Positions 12,304-27,300 of a stretch of 64,000 nt of DNA are shown one piece after another. The notes under the pieces were generated by a model. It was not told where the DNA came from, did no database searches, and worked only from the letters and a program-made list of their open reading frames with translations. Each line of letters starts with the position of its first letter. The first letter of the stretch is position 1. A program made the translations under genes and the position numbers. This stretch comes from Ischnura elegans (taxonomy: Eukaryota; Arthropoda; Insecta; Odonata; Coenagrionidae), in the NCBI RefSeq assembly GCF_921293095.1, contig NC_060253.1:73321992-73385991 (forward strand), in the 5' to 3' direction.

Positions 12304-15300
12304 CTGCAAAGAAAGAACGAGACATGTAAGAGTCTTTCCCTTACACAACGAAGATACATTACCATTATATATTTCTAAAAAGTTATAAGAGAGACTTTTT
12401 AAAATTTCGAACTATTAATTTTTCTCCTGAACAATGTAATCGTATTTGGATGAGCTTTGGGGACTCGTGAAGGGAAATGGGCCCGTAAAATTGCATTTCA
12501 AGCAATATCTTTAACAGATATTAACCCAATAAACGATTAAAATCATTTTTAATCAACTTAACCTTAATTAAAAATGCAAATGTGGGGAAAATGTAGGGAA
12601 ATTTCAAAGATAATTTGCAGGAATATTGTGGAGCTGATCGAAATTTCCAGTCATTGATGCCCGGTTCAAGACCTACTTGGCGCGGAATACCTCGGGAATT
12701 TATACTCACAATGCGTTGTACACAGCTATGACAGCCAACCCATAGAGGTATCGCAGTTTGAGTTCGTCGAAGGGCCGCTGGCAGATGATCATCTCCACCC
12801 ATGGGAAAAACACGACGGCTGTGTGCAATACGTGGTTGTACCAGAAGGGGATGAATGCATCGAAACCAGCCGGGTAGATGAGTTCCCGATCATAAGCGAA
12901 TGTGGCCCAGAACACTACGAAGACGCACTGCAAAAGACGTATTGAAAAGTACACCGCATAAACGTATTGAAACATGGTAAGAACTCACAGCTAGACTCAA
13001 ATGTGTTAGGGAAGGTCAGAGAAATGACATTGGATTCCCGTACGGATTTGAATAAATCACCAGATGATCAAATGATCTGGTAGACTACAGAGCATTATGG
13101 CAAATTTAAAAAATACTTTTTTATTTTATAATGTGATATTATCTTAAATCTCTGTCAAGTTGAAATAAAAAATCCTAATAGTCACTACTTTTAAAGGTTT
13201 TGAGACTCTGGCAAGCTTTTTCTCTGATGGAATACATATATGCAATCTTTAATTTGATGATTCTTTAATTCAATGCCATGAAAGCAATATACTATTGATG
13301 ATACCGCTCAGCGCAGAAACCACGTGTGAAAATTGATCTGAAATTATGTAGAACCCTAATATTAATAATGATAACTATTTTAATATCAAAGATTTCCAAA
13401 CAGTATAGCCTGCAACCATTGATTCTCAAAGCTGCTGAAAAGAATTTTTCATGGACAAGCGCATGTCAGTCAGGGATAAAAATTTCCCACCAATCATCAA
13501 TATTTAGGTATCGAATCAATATTAATAGCGATTGATGGCTTTCATTCTAATAGTGAATTAATCTATGAAAAGACATTTACTTGAGAGCCCAATTTAGTCT
13601 TCGACGATTAAGTAGCAGATATTTGCAATGGAGGACGTATCACAAGCTTCTCGTAATCAACTAAAGGCAGCTTAATTCAGCTTTTAATTGGATATATAAG
13701 TTTTTGGTGTGTGGCAGCTGAGGTAATTTTATCCAGCAAAGACAAGAGAATATATTGGTTGGGAAAGGACACCGAGGTGGGAAAAGACCTCAAGAAAAAG
13801 AAAGAAAAAGAAAAAGTGATATCTTGGTCGTAATCAATGGTCATCAGTTAATAGGGAGAATTTTAGCATCACTTCCGATAATCTCAAGGTTTTTCTCGAT
13901 AAAAATTAATAAGTATCTCAGGTGGCATTATGATAAAATTCAACATTAATCCTGCATTTAGGCACGATAGTTATTAATTGTAGTAACATAAAAATAGAAA
14001 CTGGCCGTAATTTCGTCCAGTAAACAAGAACAGTAAAAGTATGGAAAAAATTTGCCGTCAAGAGCAGCAATTACGATAACTTAAAATACCTTCTTCAGTT
14101 TTTATCCTCTGCGTTTTCGCAATCCCGCTAGGCAAAAAAAAATAAAACGAAAAATATTTACCTGACTCACCAGCGGTAATGCGGTGAAGCCTCAAAATGT
14201 ATTGCGACATTTTTTTCTCTTTCACAGGCCAACATTTCCCAATGAAAGACAAACGCTTAGGACACACATTTTAATTTCTTTGAGGACCAGGTTTTTATAA
14301 CGGAATATCATTAGGAAATTCCTCGGTTAATTTATTTGAACATCTTTTTCTATGTTTTCTTTACATTTCACCCCAATCTGAATGAATGGACGTTATTTTA
14401 CATGACATGAGATAAGTTCGACTTTATAGCACCTTCCTTCTGGGAAAAATTGTTCTTAAATAAGAACGTATCTCTTAGCAAGATGCATTACTAATGGAGT
14501 AACGCGTTGAACGTGCCAATGAATCACAAAACTTCGCCGAGTACACAAGTAACACCAAGGATGGCAGTATATAATCATTGAGATTTTTTTGTCATTTTTT
14601 GTGAGAAAAGAGTTCAAGGTGTTGCTGACTTCGCCGTGTGTCTCTTATTTCGAGATGCTCATTTCGCAATACTCAAGCAGAGATAACGAGTTCTTAGGTA
14701 GGAAAAGTTAAGTGCGTGAAGACGAATTTCGACACCCTGCATTGATTTGGCTATGAAACCTCGAATACCTGTTTCAAAAAGTTATATGATATTGTGTTTT
14801 TCTATTTGTGAAATAAATTAAATGTAATATTCTATATGCTTTCAATGAATATTTTAAAAATCTCTTCCAATAATAACCTGACACGAATTCCAAAATTTTC
14901 ACCTCATTTTTCACACATTAAATAAATAATATAATGCGTTACCCAGTTGCTTGATTTGTAAAATTTAAAGTTCCGAAATGCTTTAACCATACATTTGATT
15001 TCACACATGATTTTCAAATATAAACCCCCGTATAACTTCATAGCAAAATGGAATGAAAAAACTTTGTAAATTTCACATGAATTTTATTGGCACGACCAGT
15101 TTCATCGCTGCGCGACATCATCGTTCATAGCAAAAGTCTATGGACCTCACTACAACATAGAATTTAATGAGTAATTTAATGCAAAACGCCAACCTAAAAT
15201 TCATTAGTTGTGTGCAGGTGCAAAAATTGGTTTATCGGGCTAAAAACATTCTTCGTTGAAGAAATAACCTAAATCAATTCTCCAAATTCTAGATTTTAAT

Positions 15301-18300
15301 CCAATCTCTAAATATGGGGAATTTTGCTTGTCATGACGAAGTTTTAGTGTGCGAATACAAAGTTACGTAAAAATGATATCTCATGTCTGTGCGCAGGAAT
15401 GCATTAATACAAACAAGAGCTTTAGAAAATTCTTCGGACAAGTACTACGGTCAAAAAATCCAAAATTCATACCAGACACTGTCTTCACACTCTAATGCAA
15501 CTTGTTACACATACAAGGGTGTGTTTTAGCTTACATTTCCAAGAGGAAAGGTGAGCGATTGGAACAACGTGTCTCTCGTCCACTCCAACTTCTCCTTGGC
15601 TTCGAGCAAAACCTTTCGCGGGTTGCCGCTGTCGAGGTAGTCGCTGATGACGCAGAGGAGGACGTTGAGTGCTTGGATTATCTGCAACAAAAGAATCAAA
15701 GACAGGAGATAAATGCCACGCTTAACAAATTCCATCATCATCACGGTTAGGAATAACCGATTGTGTCGAGTGCGTCAGTTTCATTTGTCGTGGAAGCCGA
15801 ATAGCATATCGCCTGAGGGAATTGCATTCTGAAGAGATTACATATCACTTGCCAGGAATATTATAAAAGAGGATCATCAAATCGGTCTCTAAATGTGTTG
15901 TAACCCACCGCGCATTTAAGTAGGTTTACTACTGTCGCCACTCGCGTCCCTGACTCACAAATTGATCCGAGTTTCATGGGGAAATAAGATTTAATTAGGG
16001 GTATTAACCAAAATTTTATTCATGATGATTTGGTCTATCAAATTCCTAACATTTCAATGTTATGCCTCACAATAACAAACATTATACTTCAAAATATTGC
16101 ATAGAAGTGGATCGCATTGTACTCATCACCGCGCCGCGGACATTTTTGAAACCCTATTAAAAAGCGACCGAAGTGGCGACGGAAATTAGCCTTCTATGGG
16201 ATGGAATTGGGCCTCCTCTATGCAGTCCCCTTGACACTTGCAATGATTGTAGCGCCTCCATTAGATTTCTGTGGCAATTTTGTTAACTTCTCTCGTAATA
16301 TTGACTTTTATTTCTGAGTATTACTCAAGATACTGTTCCGATCCTGGTATAAGTGTAATTGCATTGCATCGCCATCCAGTTCTTAGCTATCCTGAAAATT
16401 TTAGCGCTCTAGCTAATCGGAAAGTGGTAAAAAAAATCGATTGCAAAATTTTGACCGAACAGAGAACGAAATCTCAAGTGAAGTTAGCAAAAACATTGCA
16501 AAATAAGAGCTAAAAGAATTTACACCCATATTTAAAATGCAGAATCTACAAGTAACAAAACAGGTTAGATGATTTCCTCGATGTACAATTATGAAGAGAT
16601 GCGTCATTGTCTGATGATGATATGCATAGATAAACAAAACCTGTTTCCTATGAAACCTTTATCTTTAGATAGTTGTGAGTAGCTTATAATATTTTTTAAA
16701 TTTAAGAAATCACAAACCTACTCTACTTATTCACTCCGTATTAATAACTAATTTCCTCCCAACTTTTCTACGGTTTTTTATCTTTCCCATACTCCTTAAA
16801 ACAGCTCTCTGGCCTTTTATCATTACGGAAAATTGCCTCATTCAGTATATTTACATCTGCATTACTTCCAGATACTCCATTTTTTCTTCTAAGGCAATTT
16901 CTCTTTCCCATGAATCCTGTTCACACAATTTTCTTTGATCTCCGACCACCTCTCCCCTGACCGTTAATCCCTAAACTCACTAAGATAGGAGAGCATCTTA
17001 ATAAAAATGCATAACTACATTTAACTGATAATCAAAAATTATTTAATAATGTACTAGAATTTGTAGCATCTCTCACCACTTTTGACCAATCTTGTTAGCC
17101 AGATTATGTGCAATCTTCCAAGCTTTGTAAATGTATGCTTAATGCCTATTTTATGGCGCCATAAATTTTTTCATTGAAAGTTTTTTTAAGTTTTTATAAA
17201 AATGTATGCTTAGAACCTTTTAATCCCTTTTGGCAAAACAATGATACTCTTGATGATAGCATCAGATTTAACATTCCTAAGAAATCATCGATTTTTGGGC
17301 CCACGATAATTAAGTGGGTTAATTGCATGCGAAGCCATTTTTCAGTGATTTAAAGCCATTTCTTTCTCAAATCACTCATCATTTGCAAATTGGGGAAGAA
17401 ATTCATTTAAGTTTTGCACTTCTCAAGACCCATTTCACGAATATTACATCGTAAACGTGCCTTTTTCCCAACAGAAATGTAAAAAATGAAATCAAATAGA
17501 CCCACGGAATCAGCTGCGTCCCTCTCCTATCTTATTCCATATCTAATTTCCGTTCCTGTCTTCTAGGTTCTAAAATATACAGCGTATAACTTGTTCCCAT
17601 GAGGTAATCAGCTTTTCATACCCTTTTCACATGCGGGTAATATGTTATCTCATTTATACACAATGACAAGAATACAGCGCCAAGGGCGCAAATGAGGAAT
17701 AGAAAATATTTCTTTGCTTTGGACTTGCTTCGCGATGCTTCTGAGAATGAAGTAATATCTTTTTTCCTTCCTGGCCTTCCATGAGAAATAAAAACCAAAT
17801 AATGGGGAATTGCTGATCATATCATGGTAAACAAAACTTATCTCAAGCTTTGGCGATGGTTGCCTCTAGTTTTTACTGTAGAGAGGAGGAAGTTTAAATT
17901 CTGATTCAAAAGGTGACAAAATCGAAAAATTTTCAAATATTCAAGCAAATTGTAGCATACCAACGTTATAGCAATGTGTACATTTCCAAGTATTCAATTT
18001 TTTTAGCAAAGTTTCAACTATTACCAGCCTGCGCAAAAATTATTTAACCTAGCTTACGTATTTAATTGATAATCCGCGTAATATAGCGTGAGGGCATGTG
18101 TATTTAAAGGCGATGGTACTGCGTGAGGGCTGAAACCGCAGATTCCTGAATACTTTATACCATATCGTGTCATTCGAGGCCAATTTCAAGCTTAAGGTCT
18201 ACTTATTTATATATTATACTTGAAATAAATATTCAATAATCGCAAGATATTAAATTGCATACTTAGTTGAAAAAGTCCTAAATATAGGTCTTACAAATGC

Positions 18301-21300
18301 TTGCAGGTACTCCCTTCTTTCAAAGTCCATTTATAATATCATAATTCTATGCGAACAACGATCGACCATTACATTTGAATCTCAATGCTTAATTCACCAC
18401 CTTGGATATTTTTTCGTGAATGTATAAATTTAATAGGACAATAGGGTGGTTTTTTATTACCTAAATCGAAAGATTATTACTCCTGAAGTACGCATTTCTC
18501 GATTTTAGATTTTTAAATGACGATATCTATTTTTCGCGATTAAATGAAAAGTGAACATTTTTCAAAAGTGAAAAAAGAGAAAACGCGACGGGTAAGTATG
18601 AATGATGGGAAAACCCCGTGTGACGTCCTTCTGGTTCCCGCTGCCGCAAGTGAGATGATCTTGGGGCGAGGCTTTGAGCGCTGATACGACGCAGGATGCT
18701 AGCAGGTAGTGGAGTACCCTGCTAGCTGGTAGCGCTTGGCTCAAATAAGGATTATTAATACCCTATCAAAAGATGGAAAATGTAATTCCCTGAGCTCTGA
18801 GCCCCATGCTTGCATTGGCAATCTCAGACGATGTAAAATCCTGAATACTCGTATAGCATCTGAGCCCCTGTTACGTCACGTGGAGTGACATCGCATGGCC
18901 GCCAATCTGGCCTTTTTCAAATGAGGTTAAAATTGACCATTGCCATTGGTCTAAACTGGGATTTCTAAAACCAAATAATTTTTATATTATGAATGCACAA
19001 ATGGTGGGTAACGAATCGCAATCAATGCCTTTCGTTTTCTTTGATGAAGGAAACTACCCTATGGTCTTGTACTGAAATAAAAACTTCTAATAAGGATTAG
19101 GTGATCGTGCATATGGTAATATAAAATTTTCCATTAGGGCATTTCTGTAAGTTATCCTATAGGAGCAATGAATCATCGTGAAACCTGTAGCAACGTCATT
19201 CAAGAAAAATCAACACATGCAGGGGCCGTGCGTAGGGAAGGAGGAATTATTCTTTTGAGGCTTCTTTCAGGCAATCTGACCCCCATGTCTGGCTTTGCTA
19301 TTTTTCCGAAGGCACGTGAGACCAATAAACAGCTGATATTCACGCAGCCCACCCGAACGTGCGCAAAAATAAACTCGCAAAAGAATGATCCTTCGGCAGA
19401 AAGTAACTTCTAAGCTTATAAGCCACATGGAGAGTTAGTTGGAAAGACAATTAACGCGTTTTCCGCCCCAAAAAAGTTGAAGCTTGCGATTTCTAAGGTA
19501 TTAATGTACGGCGTATAACTTTTTCCCATGAGGTTATCAGCTTTTCATACACTTTTCACAGGTGGGTAATGTGTTATCTCATTTATATACAAAAAATAGC
19601 AAGAATACAGCGCCAAGGGCGCAAATGAGAAATAGAAAATATTTCTTTGCTTTGGACTTGCTTCGCGATGCTTCTGAGAATGAAGTAATATCTTTTTTCC
19701 TTCCTGGCCTTCCATGAGAAATAAAAACCAAATAATGGGAAATTGCTGATCATATCATGGTAATCAAAACTTCCATAATCGTCTTTGGTAATTCAGTAAA
19801 ATATTTTGCTGATACAACAACTTGGTTCTTTAAGCACGAGCCCTATTCATATAGCTACACTAGCTGGTAATGAGGTCAGAATGTAAAATTGTTCAATCTT
19901 TTACGAGTGAGGATGAATTTTCAAGACAAGCTTATTTTTGGATGAAGGGAAGTTAAAATAATATTTACAGGGGATTTCGTGTTTACCTTAACGATACTAG
20001 CGTTTACCGACAACAGCCGATCATATTAAATTTCCATATCGCACCCTTCTCTTTCAAGTTAGTTTATTTTGACTGGCTTCAAAAATAGACTAACGAGTGG
20101 ATCAAATTATTACGAGCTTCAAAAACGTAATTGTTTCAATTCGACGGGAAAAGGAGTGCAGGTTTCTTTAAGAGTCGGAATGGTAGGATGTAGTCATGTG
20201 GCTATGGTGGGCGGAAAATAGGTTGAGGACTTCTTCTAAGTGTACCTATATACTCTCAAAGGGATGAAGGAAATTGTTGAAATGCAAGGATATGTGAAGA
20301 ACGGCAAAAGAATGCCTCGAAATAAATCCGAACGATAAGCTAAAAATCCAAAGAATCTTTCAAATCCATCATCTCAAGCTCAACTTTGTGGAAGTTCATT
20401 TTAACTTCAATGAAATGGAAAACTTAGTAACATTTCACCAGTTTAATTTAAGGTATGAGTAGTTCCGACGAAGCGGCGTTATCATCAGATACCTGTATCT
20501 AATGATGATACCGATATGTCTATCTGTTAATGAAGCCGCTGCGTCGAAACTAGTCATACTTTAAAATTAATTCGTGGAATACAACAAGTTTTTCATTACA
20601 TTAGCGTTAAAAGAATGTTTATTTATGGCAATAGGTTTTTGATGTCAACAGTGGCATAGATGGCAGGACGAGAAACATGCTAAATGTGTTGCAACAGCAG
20701 AATGAAGAAGATTAAAACGATATCTCCACTGCAAAAACGCTAAACAATCGCCCACCGAATCAAATCCGCTCATCTAGTAGCCCAACAGCACGAATGCGCT
20801 CAGCTACCAGTGTCCGGAGCATAAACGCTCGCCTCGCCGGAGGTATGGAAATGCATCAATAGAGTGAGTGACGAGGAAGTCCTAAGAAGATTGGGAGAAG
20901 AGCGAAATCCTCTGAAAACTTTTAAGAAGGAAGCGGTGCAACTTAATTGGACTCATTGTGAAGCATAATGGCTTGATGAAGACAGCCTCTGAAGTACAAG
21001 TGGCTGGGAAGAACAGCATGTAAATACGAGGGAGGACCCAAAAATAACCGGACAAAAACTGCTGCGCACGTAACTCTTATACTTTGGGCTTCTCCCGCCA
21101 GATGGGTGTTATTTCATCATTTATGAGTCAGTGTGCGAAACGGCGTGGCTTTAAACGGTTGTAGCGAGCCCCTGTTGTGACAGTTTACATCCAAAGAGTT
21201 TTTTGATATCTTCGATTTTTGAAATTGCTGATATTCGAGAACAGCGTGCAGCGTTGATAATTTGTTCTCTGCTCGGTAAAATTTGGTCGGCCACGATTAA

Positions 21301-24300
21301 TCTTTCGTCTACAGCTTATGAAGAACACGCCTTAAAAAGAACTGAAGTGCACGAGTGGTATTCGGAATTCAAACGCGAGAACATTTCGATCGAAGACATT
21401 CAACTCCCGGGCCGGCCTTACAGGTCCAGAATTGATGAAAATGTGGAAAAAATCGTGCCCTTGTGTACGAGAATAAGAGGCGTACTATTTACGAACTCTC
21501 TGAACAACCTGGTCTTTCTTTGAGTTCATTGCAGTGATTTCAAGCTGAAGATTAGCAAATGAGATGAATCGCGGCGAAATTCATCCCCCGTTGCTGACTC
21601 ATGATCAAAATGCGGCACGTGTCGCTGCTTGCCACGACTTGTGTTTTTGGCAAAAAAAATTGCATGACACTGCTATCTCACCCACCCTACTCACTAGATC
21701 TCGCACCTTGCGATTTCCTTTTTTTCCTCCGAAGAAAATGGTGATGAAAGGGAAATGTTTTCATCACATAACGGAGGTGAAAATGGGATCGAATGCGGTC
21801 CTGCAAGGCATCGGAAACAACGAGTACCAAAGGTGTTTCGCGAACTGGAAAACATTTTTTAACCGAAGTATCAGTTTAAATGGAGAGTACTTCGAAGGTG
21901 ACTAGCGCTTGTAACACAAAAAATTAAATTTTAATTTTTTTTTTAATTGTGTCCGGTTATTTTTGGGTCCCCCCTCGTAAAAGCATCTCATATGTTGCAT
22001 TTTATGACACTTTTGGGAGTGTTTTGTTATTGCCGCGAGTTTTGGTCGTTGGCAATAATGACGGAAAAATCGATTTCGATTACATTCGAAAATCGATTGT
22101 AAATTTTCAAGTTATTTTTTAATTAATAATAAACATATATTTTACACACCTTTTTTTAACGAGCCGTCAATTTATTTTCGATTATTCGATTATTTGGTTC
22201 AGATTTCGATGTTTGTGAAAAAGTCGAACAATTCATTTGGATTAAAAATCGATTGCTCGATAAATCGATTTCGACCGAGATTTTTCCATCGCTACTTGAT
22301 AGCAGCATATAAAGCGAAATGGGAAATGAGGAAAGTGAGGGGCAACGATAGAATGACGAATATTAAATGGATCGATCGGGTTAGTAATTAGTAAGTCCTC
22401 AGAAGAGTGAGGGAAAATAGAAGCCTCCAGTGACGTTATCGTTGAAGGACAAGTGAACGAAAATAAATGCATCGAATGAATTAATAGATGAAAAATTAAT
22501 AATTATAATATTGAAAAGATATTTTCAATGGGTTTGATAACTCAGATCCGCAATCGCAATTCAGAAAGAGAATTCAATAAATAGAAGGGTTTTGTGGCCC
22601 GGAACGTAACATGTACGTATACATGAACCAGATTGGAGCAGGTTCGATTTTCTGTACATTCGTTCGCACAAGTTGGTGGGTTACACGGTGCATTTTGGTA
22701 TACAGTGTCGCGCTTAGACATTAACTCGCACGTGTTTATGTCTCGTGTAACAAGGCCTTTAGAATTTGCATTGATGAATTAAAAAATCAGCGAAATAAGT
22801 GCGAAATACGTGAAAGGGGTAGATATGAAAAAAAGTCTGTAATGACATAATGCGGATGAATATGAGAGAGTTAAAAAAACTGAATTTTATCTGAGGCCCC
22901 CGTTGCGTCACAGAATGAAAAAGTGGAGTTCTTGAAAATTTTCGACGGAAATTGAAGTCGAGCCGTTAACAATGGGCTGAGTAAAAACTTTAACGATCGG
23001 TCGGCGTTGAATTCCCCCAGCCTCCCCGAGGAAAACCAACCGCAAGATCCTTTAGACGCCGAGCTAGGATTGCGATAAATATTTCAGTTCCGTAGACAAA
23101 CTTTGTTCGCTGAATATGGAGCCAAAGGGTTGCCCTATTGTGTACCCTATGGCCACCCTCCCAATTTGTGAGTCGAGTAGAAGGTCGACCAGCTTCAGAC
23201 GGAGGCGGCGCCTTCCAACTTCATTGTGAAAGGCGTCTGTGACCTTGACCTCCACGTCTGGGCGTTTCGGCATTCAAAACAGTGCCAGTGCAAAAAAGGG
23301 CATTTTCCAAGTCACGTAAATACGCTGCAAAAAAATGTTATAAACAGGAAGTCGGGGAGAAGAATTTAATGAAACTTGCCTCTACCAAGCTGACAGAAAT
23401 AACTCAACGACGTATTTTTCGAAATGGTACCGACTACACGCGCGATAAAAATTTAATAAGCTCACAACTAGATAAAAGCCTTCTCTTCGACGATTGATGG
23501 CTCTCTCCACTCTACAGGCTACAGGCAAATAAAAGATTTTTACTTTTCCAGACTTCGGAATTATTTATTAAACCGTATCGTGCAAACGACTATAATCTTC
23601 CGATGGCTTGTTAACCACAACCACTAATTGTAACATATATTTTGCAAGAATCATAATTTCCATGTACATGTATTCTATTTCATTCAAATACATACGAGGG
23701 TCATTCAACAAGTGATGCCCCTTATTTTTTTCTCAGAGCGTATGTATTGTTAATAGTCACAAATTGGTGACAATATGCATCAACACGTCTTGTCCATGCC
23801 CTATTTTTCTACATTGTACCCGAAGTGCCGGCCTCGGTGGCGCCGGGGTAAAGTCCCCTACTGTTAACTTAACTGGTCGCGGGTTCAAATCCCGCGTGGG
23901 TGGTTTGACCACCATCCAGGGCATGGATGTATGTGATTGTCAATTAAGTTAATTGTAAGAGAGGACTATCTAGTCCTAAATTCGCTTGTGAAATAAAGAC
24001 GACATTATTATTATTTTTTAAATATATTTTCACAGCATTTTTGCTGGTTTTAGGCGAGGTACGGGTATCACCAAGTACTCTCGTCTCTTTACTCTGTGTT
24101 GAAAAATTTTCTGACAGTTCGGCAATTATTTAAAATTGCTGCTTTTGTAATAAACTAGTTTTTCGGCAGTCCAATAGTTTCAAGACCTGTATTATTATTA
24201 TTAATATTATTACAATCGGGTGTCATGGTGGTTGGACGTGTGTTACCCTTCTGCCTATGTCTGTAGTGCCGATACATTGTATTGTACGCATATTGTGATA

Positions 24301-27300
24301 TAATCAGCTCTCACAAGTTTTAATAAGTGTGTGTTCTCTCTGGTGTATCATTGGTGCGACCCCAGAAGTATAATTGAGTGAGTTGTGACTGCTTTTATCC
24401 TTGTTTTGCCGAGCAGAATCAGTTTGTTTACATTTTGGCCGAAAACAAAAAAGCAGCGAATAACTCTTCAGGCTTTAATTTAATTATTACAAGCCAATTA
24501 CAAGTTTAATCTGGGATCTCCTCTGAGCGATGATATGTGCAAGATGTCGTGACTCTCTCCCTTCGGACGGTGACTTCGTGGCTTGCAGCTCCTGCGCAGG
24601 TAACATTCACTACGAATGCGCCGGCGTCAAGGAGTCTACTTACAGATGCTTGTCTAAAAAATCAAAGGAGGCTTGGAGATGTGTGACGTGCCGTCAGAAG
24701 AAGGTATCCGCAACAGAATTGGGTGATGAAAAGCTAGAAATTAATGTAAACCTGTCGGAGATATCAAATAATTTATCCAGTCTTGCGGATAAATACGATA
24801 AACTGTATGAATTATGCTCAGGATTTGATGACAAGATTAGTGACCTTAAATGTGTAATAGATAAATTAACAATCAATCTAAAAGAAAAAGACATAAAAAT
24901 TGAGCGTCTAGAGGAGAGGCTATGTCAATTAGAACAAAAGGAATTAATAAATGACGTTGAAATTGTTGGGCTTCAAGTGGAGAGAGGAGAAGATCTAAAG
25001 AAAAAAGTAATAAGCTTAGGCAATGCTATACAGGTGAGCAACATACCCGGCCTCGGGTAAAGTCCTCGCCTGCCAAACCGAAGGTCGCGCGTTCGAGTCC
25101 CGCCTGTGTAAGTAACCCTTATCCAGGGCATTGATGTTCGTGATTGTTAAATGTTATCAACCCCGATGTAAAGGCCGAACAGTGCTGTTTTCGGTGATGT
25201 GTGAAATAAATAAACACTGATGTTAATGACATCAAAGATTGCTGTAATCACTTCTAAAATTGCTAACAAGAAGCAAAAAATTGTTGTTCGCTTTAATAAC
25301 AGCACAATAAAAACGGCTTGGATGAAAAACAAGCACAAATTTTCCTCTGATGAAATAAAAGATAAATTAAACAACACCAAGGTCTACATTAATCATAATC
25401 TAACCAAATATAACAGAGAATTATTGTGGAAAACAAAAAACCAATGTTCCAGTTATAAATATATCTGGATGAAAAATGGAAATATATTTGTAAGAAAATA
25501 CGATAATTCAGAGGCTGTTGGAATCATTAGTGAAAATCATTGAATAAACTTTAATACAGTTTGTTCGTTATTATAACGTTTGTAAAATTATTGCGTAAGG
25601 GTATTTTTGAGAGAATTTTTCTTTTTTTACCAATGGTAAAATAATAATGGATTCTTTTTCATATATTTCTAATCCAACAATTAAGTGTTTACAATATGAC
25701 TCCATATTTGACATGTCCTCCAAAAATAGTATTAGAGGTGACACATTAATCCATTTAAATATAAGATCTCTTAGAAAAGACTGGAATGCTTTATTAATAA
25801 ATATAAATATTATTGTAAAAAAGGTCAATTTAATTGGTATTATGTTAACAGAGGTTAATATCTGCAAAGAGGAAATTAATAATTATAAAATTGAAGGTTT
25901 TAATGTGATTTATAATTTGAGACAGGGGAGAAAAGGAGGAGGTATTATTTTATATGCTAAGTGTGATATGTTAATGATTGTACAGGATGTGAACATGTTG
26001 TCATGTGAATCAATTGTAGCAAAAATTTCAAGTAAAGAAACTACTTAAAGAGTAATAGGTATTTACAGACCACCGGATTTCAACTAAACTCATTTTATAG
26101 AGGAACTAGAACAGGTTCTGGATGGCGATAAGTCTGTTAGTACAATTGTAATAGGTGACATGAATATTAATATTAAAGATGGGAAAGATGTTACTTCTAT
26201 TAGATATCTTAACATGTTCTCCAGTTGCGGTTTTGCCTCAATAATTAATAGATACACAAGAGAAGAGATACAAAATGGTATACTTAGCCAAACTTGTATT
26301 GACCATGTTTTCTATAGAGGAGATACTGACTATATTGAGGGAGTGTTAATAAAAGCTAAAATAGCCGACCATCATATGGTTGGATGTGCCATGAACATCC
26401 TTGGTGAGGTAAGCTTAGAAAAGGTAGAGAAAGTGTCTGTAGAATATAGAATAGACAATAAAAGAGTAAAAAGAGAGATATTGCACCATAATTGGAATAG
26501 TTTATTGAAAGAATCTTGCCCTATTAAATTATATGAAAAGATATGTTGGGAGTTTTCTCAAATATATAGAAATTCCGCAGGGGCAGTAAAAAAATCAATA
26601 ACTTGGGAAGAAAACCAGAAAACAAATGGATATCTAAAAAATTCCTTCAGCAAATGCAGGAAAGAGATAAGGCTTATAAAAAATGGAAAAGTAATAAAAC
26701 AAACAAAACTTATCATCTTAGATATAAAATTCTGAGAAATAAATGTATAAAGGAAATTAATGATGCCAAGAGAAGTTACTACCATAATATCCTTGGGAAA
26801 ATCAATGATGGAAGGGAACTTTGGAATGTTATCAATGTTATTAGGGGGAAAGATAGCAAAAAAGACAATGATGATATTGCTATTAAACACCTTTGTAATC
26901 ACATGGATATCAGTACCATATGCAATGAATTTGCCAATAATTTCACTGATGGAGTAACGAATTTAAAACTGCGATGCTCAAAGAAATTAGGGCCTTCATC
27001 CTCTAAGTCAGTATTAAATAGCCTATTTATTCCCGAGCCTAGCATCTCAGAAATAGAAAATATTGTTAAGCAGTTGAAGAATAAGGCTAGTGGAGTAGAT
27101 GGAGTTCGTATGAAGAATAACCCACAATTAATACCTACTTCATTTATATTGCCTAAGCGTCCTCAGCTTATTCCGGAATCACGTAGAGTTAGTTGTTACC
27201 GCGCTGCGGCAGAATGGCGTTAGCTTATCAGCCATCCGGTCATTTAGGAGTACACTGGAAGCTAGATTTTCAGGCCGCGAAAACTCTTTAACGCATATTA

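Larger units (their letters stand above)
24215..27116 (+). mobile_element. CR1-group LINE, 5' end present, 3' half missing
   Basis: The 5' UTR (about 24215-24529) leads to ORF1 with a PHD-type Cys4-His-Cys3 finger (CARC, CSSC, HYEC, CVTC) and a coiled-coil-like stretch. A SINE splits ORF1 at about 25030-25225; its C-terminal part resumes at 25226-25543. ORF2 begins at 25647 with an endonuclease-like region: LNIRSL, GRKGGGIILY, then after a stop at 26046 VIGIYRPP, VIGDMNINI and ADHHMVG. Another stop (26085) and a frameshift near 26600 follow. The element breaks off at about 27116 just where reverse transcriptase begins (LKNKASGVDGV). Losing the 3' rather than the 5' part is unusual for a LINE and implies a later deletion. 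It sits in the AIG1-like intron 1, antisense to the gene. Confidence 0.85.

Noticed and set aside
12521-12802. 93-codon minus-strand ORF overlapping AIG1-like exon 3
   Set aside because: Out-of-frame shadow of the exon running into intron.
23064-23273. 69-codon minus-strand ORF in a GC-richer patch inside the AIG1-like intron
   Set aside because: Coding-like look but no known motif and no convincing splice sites, so not called.
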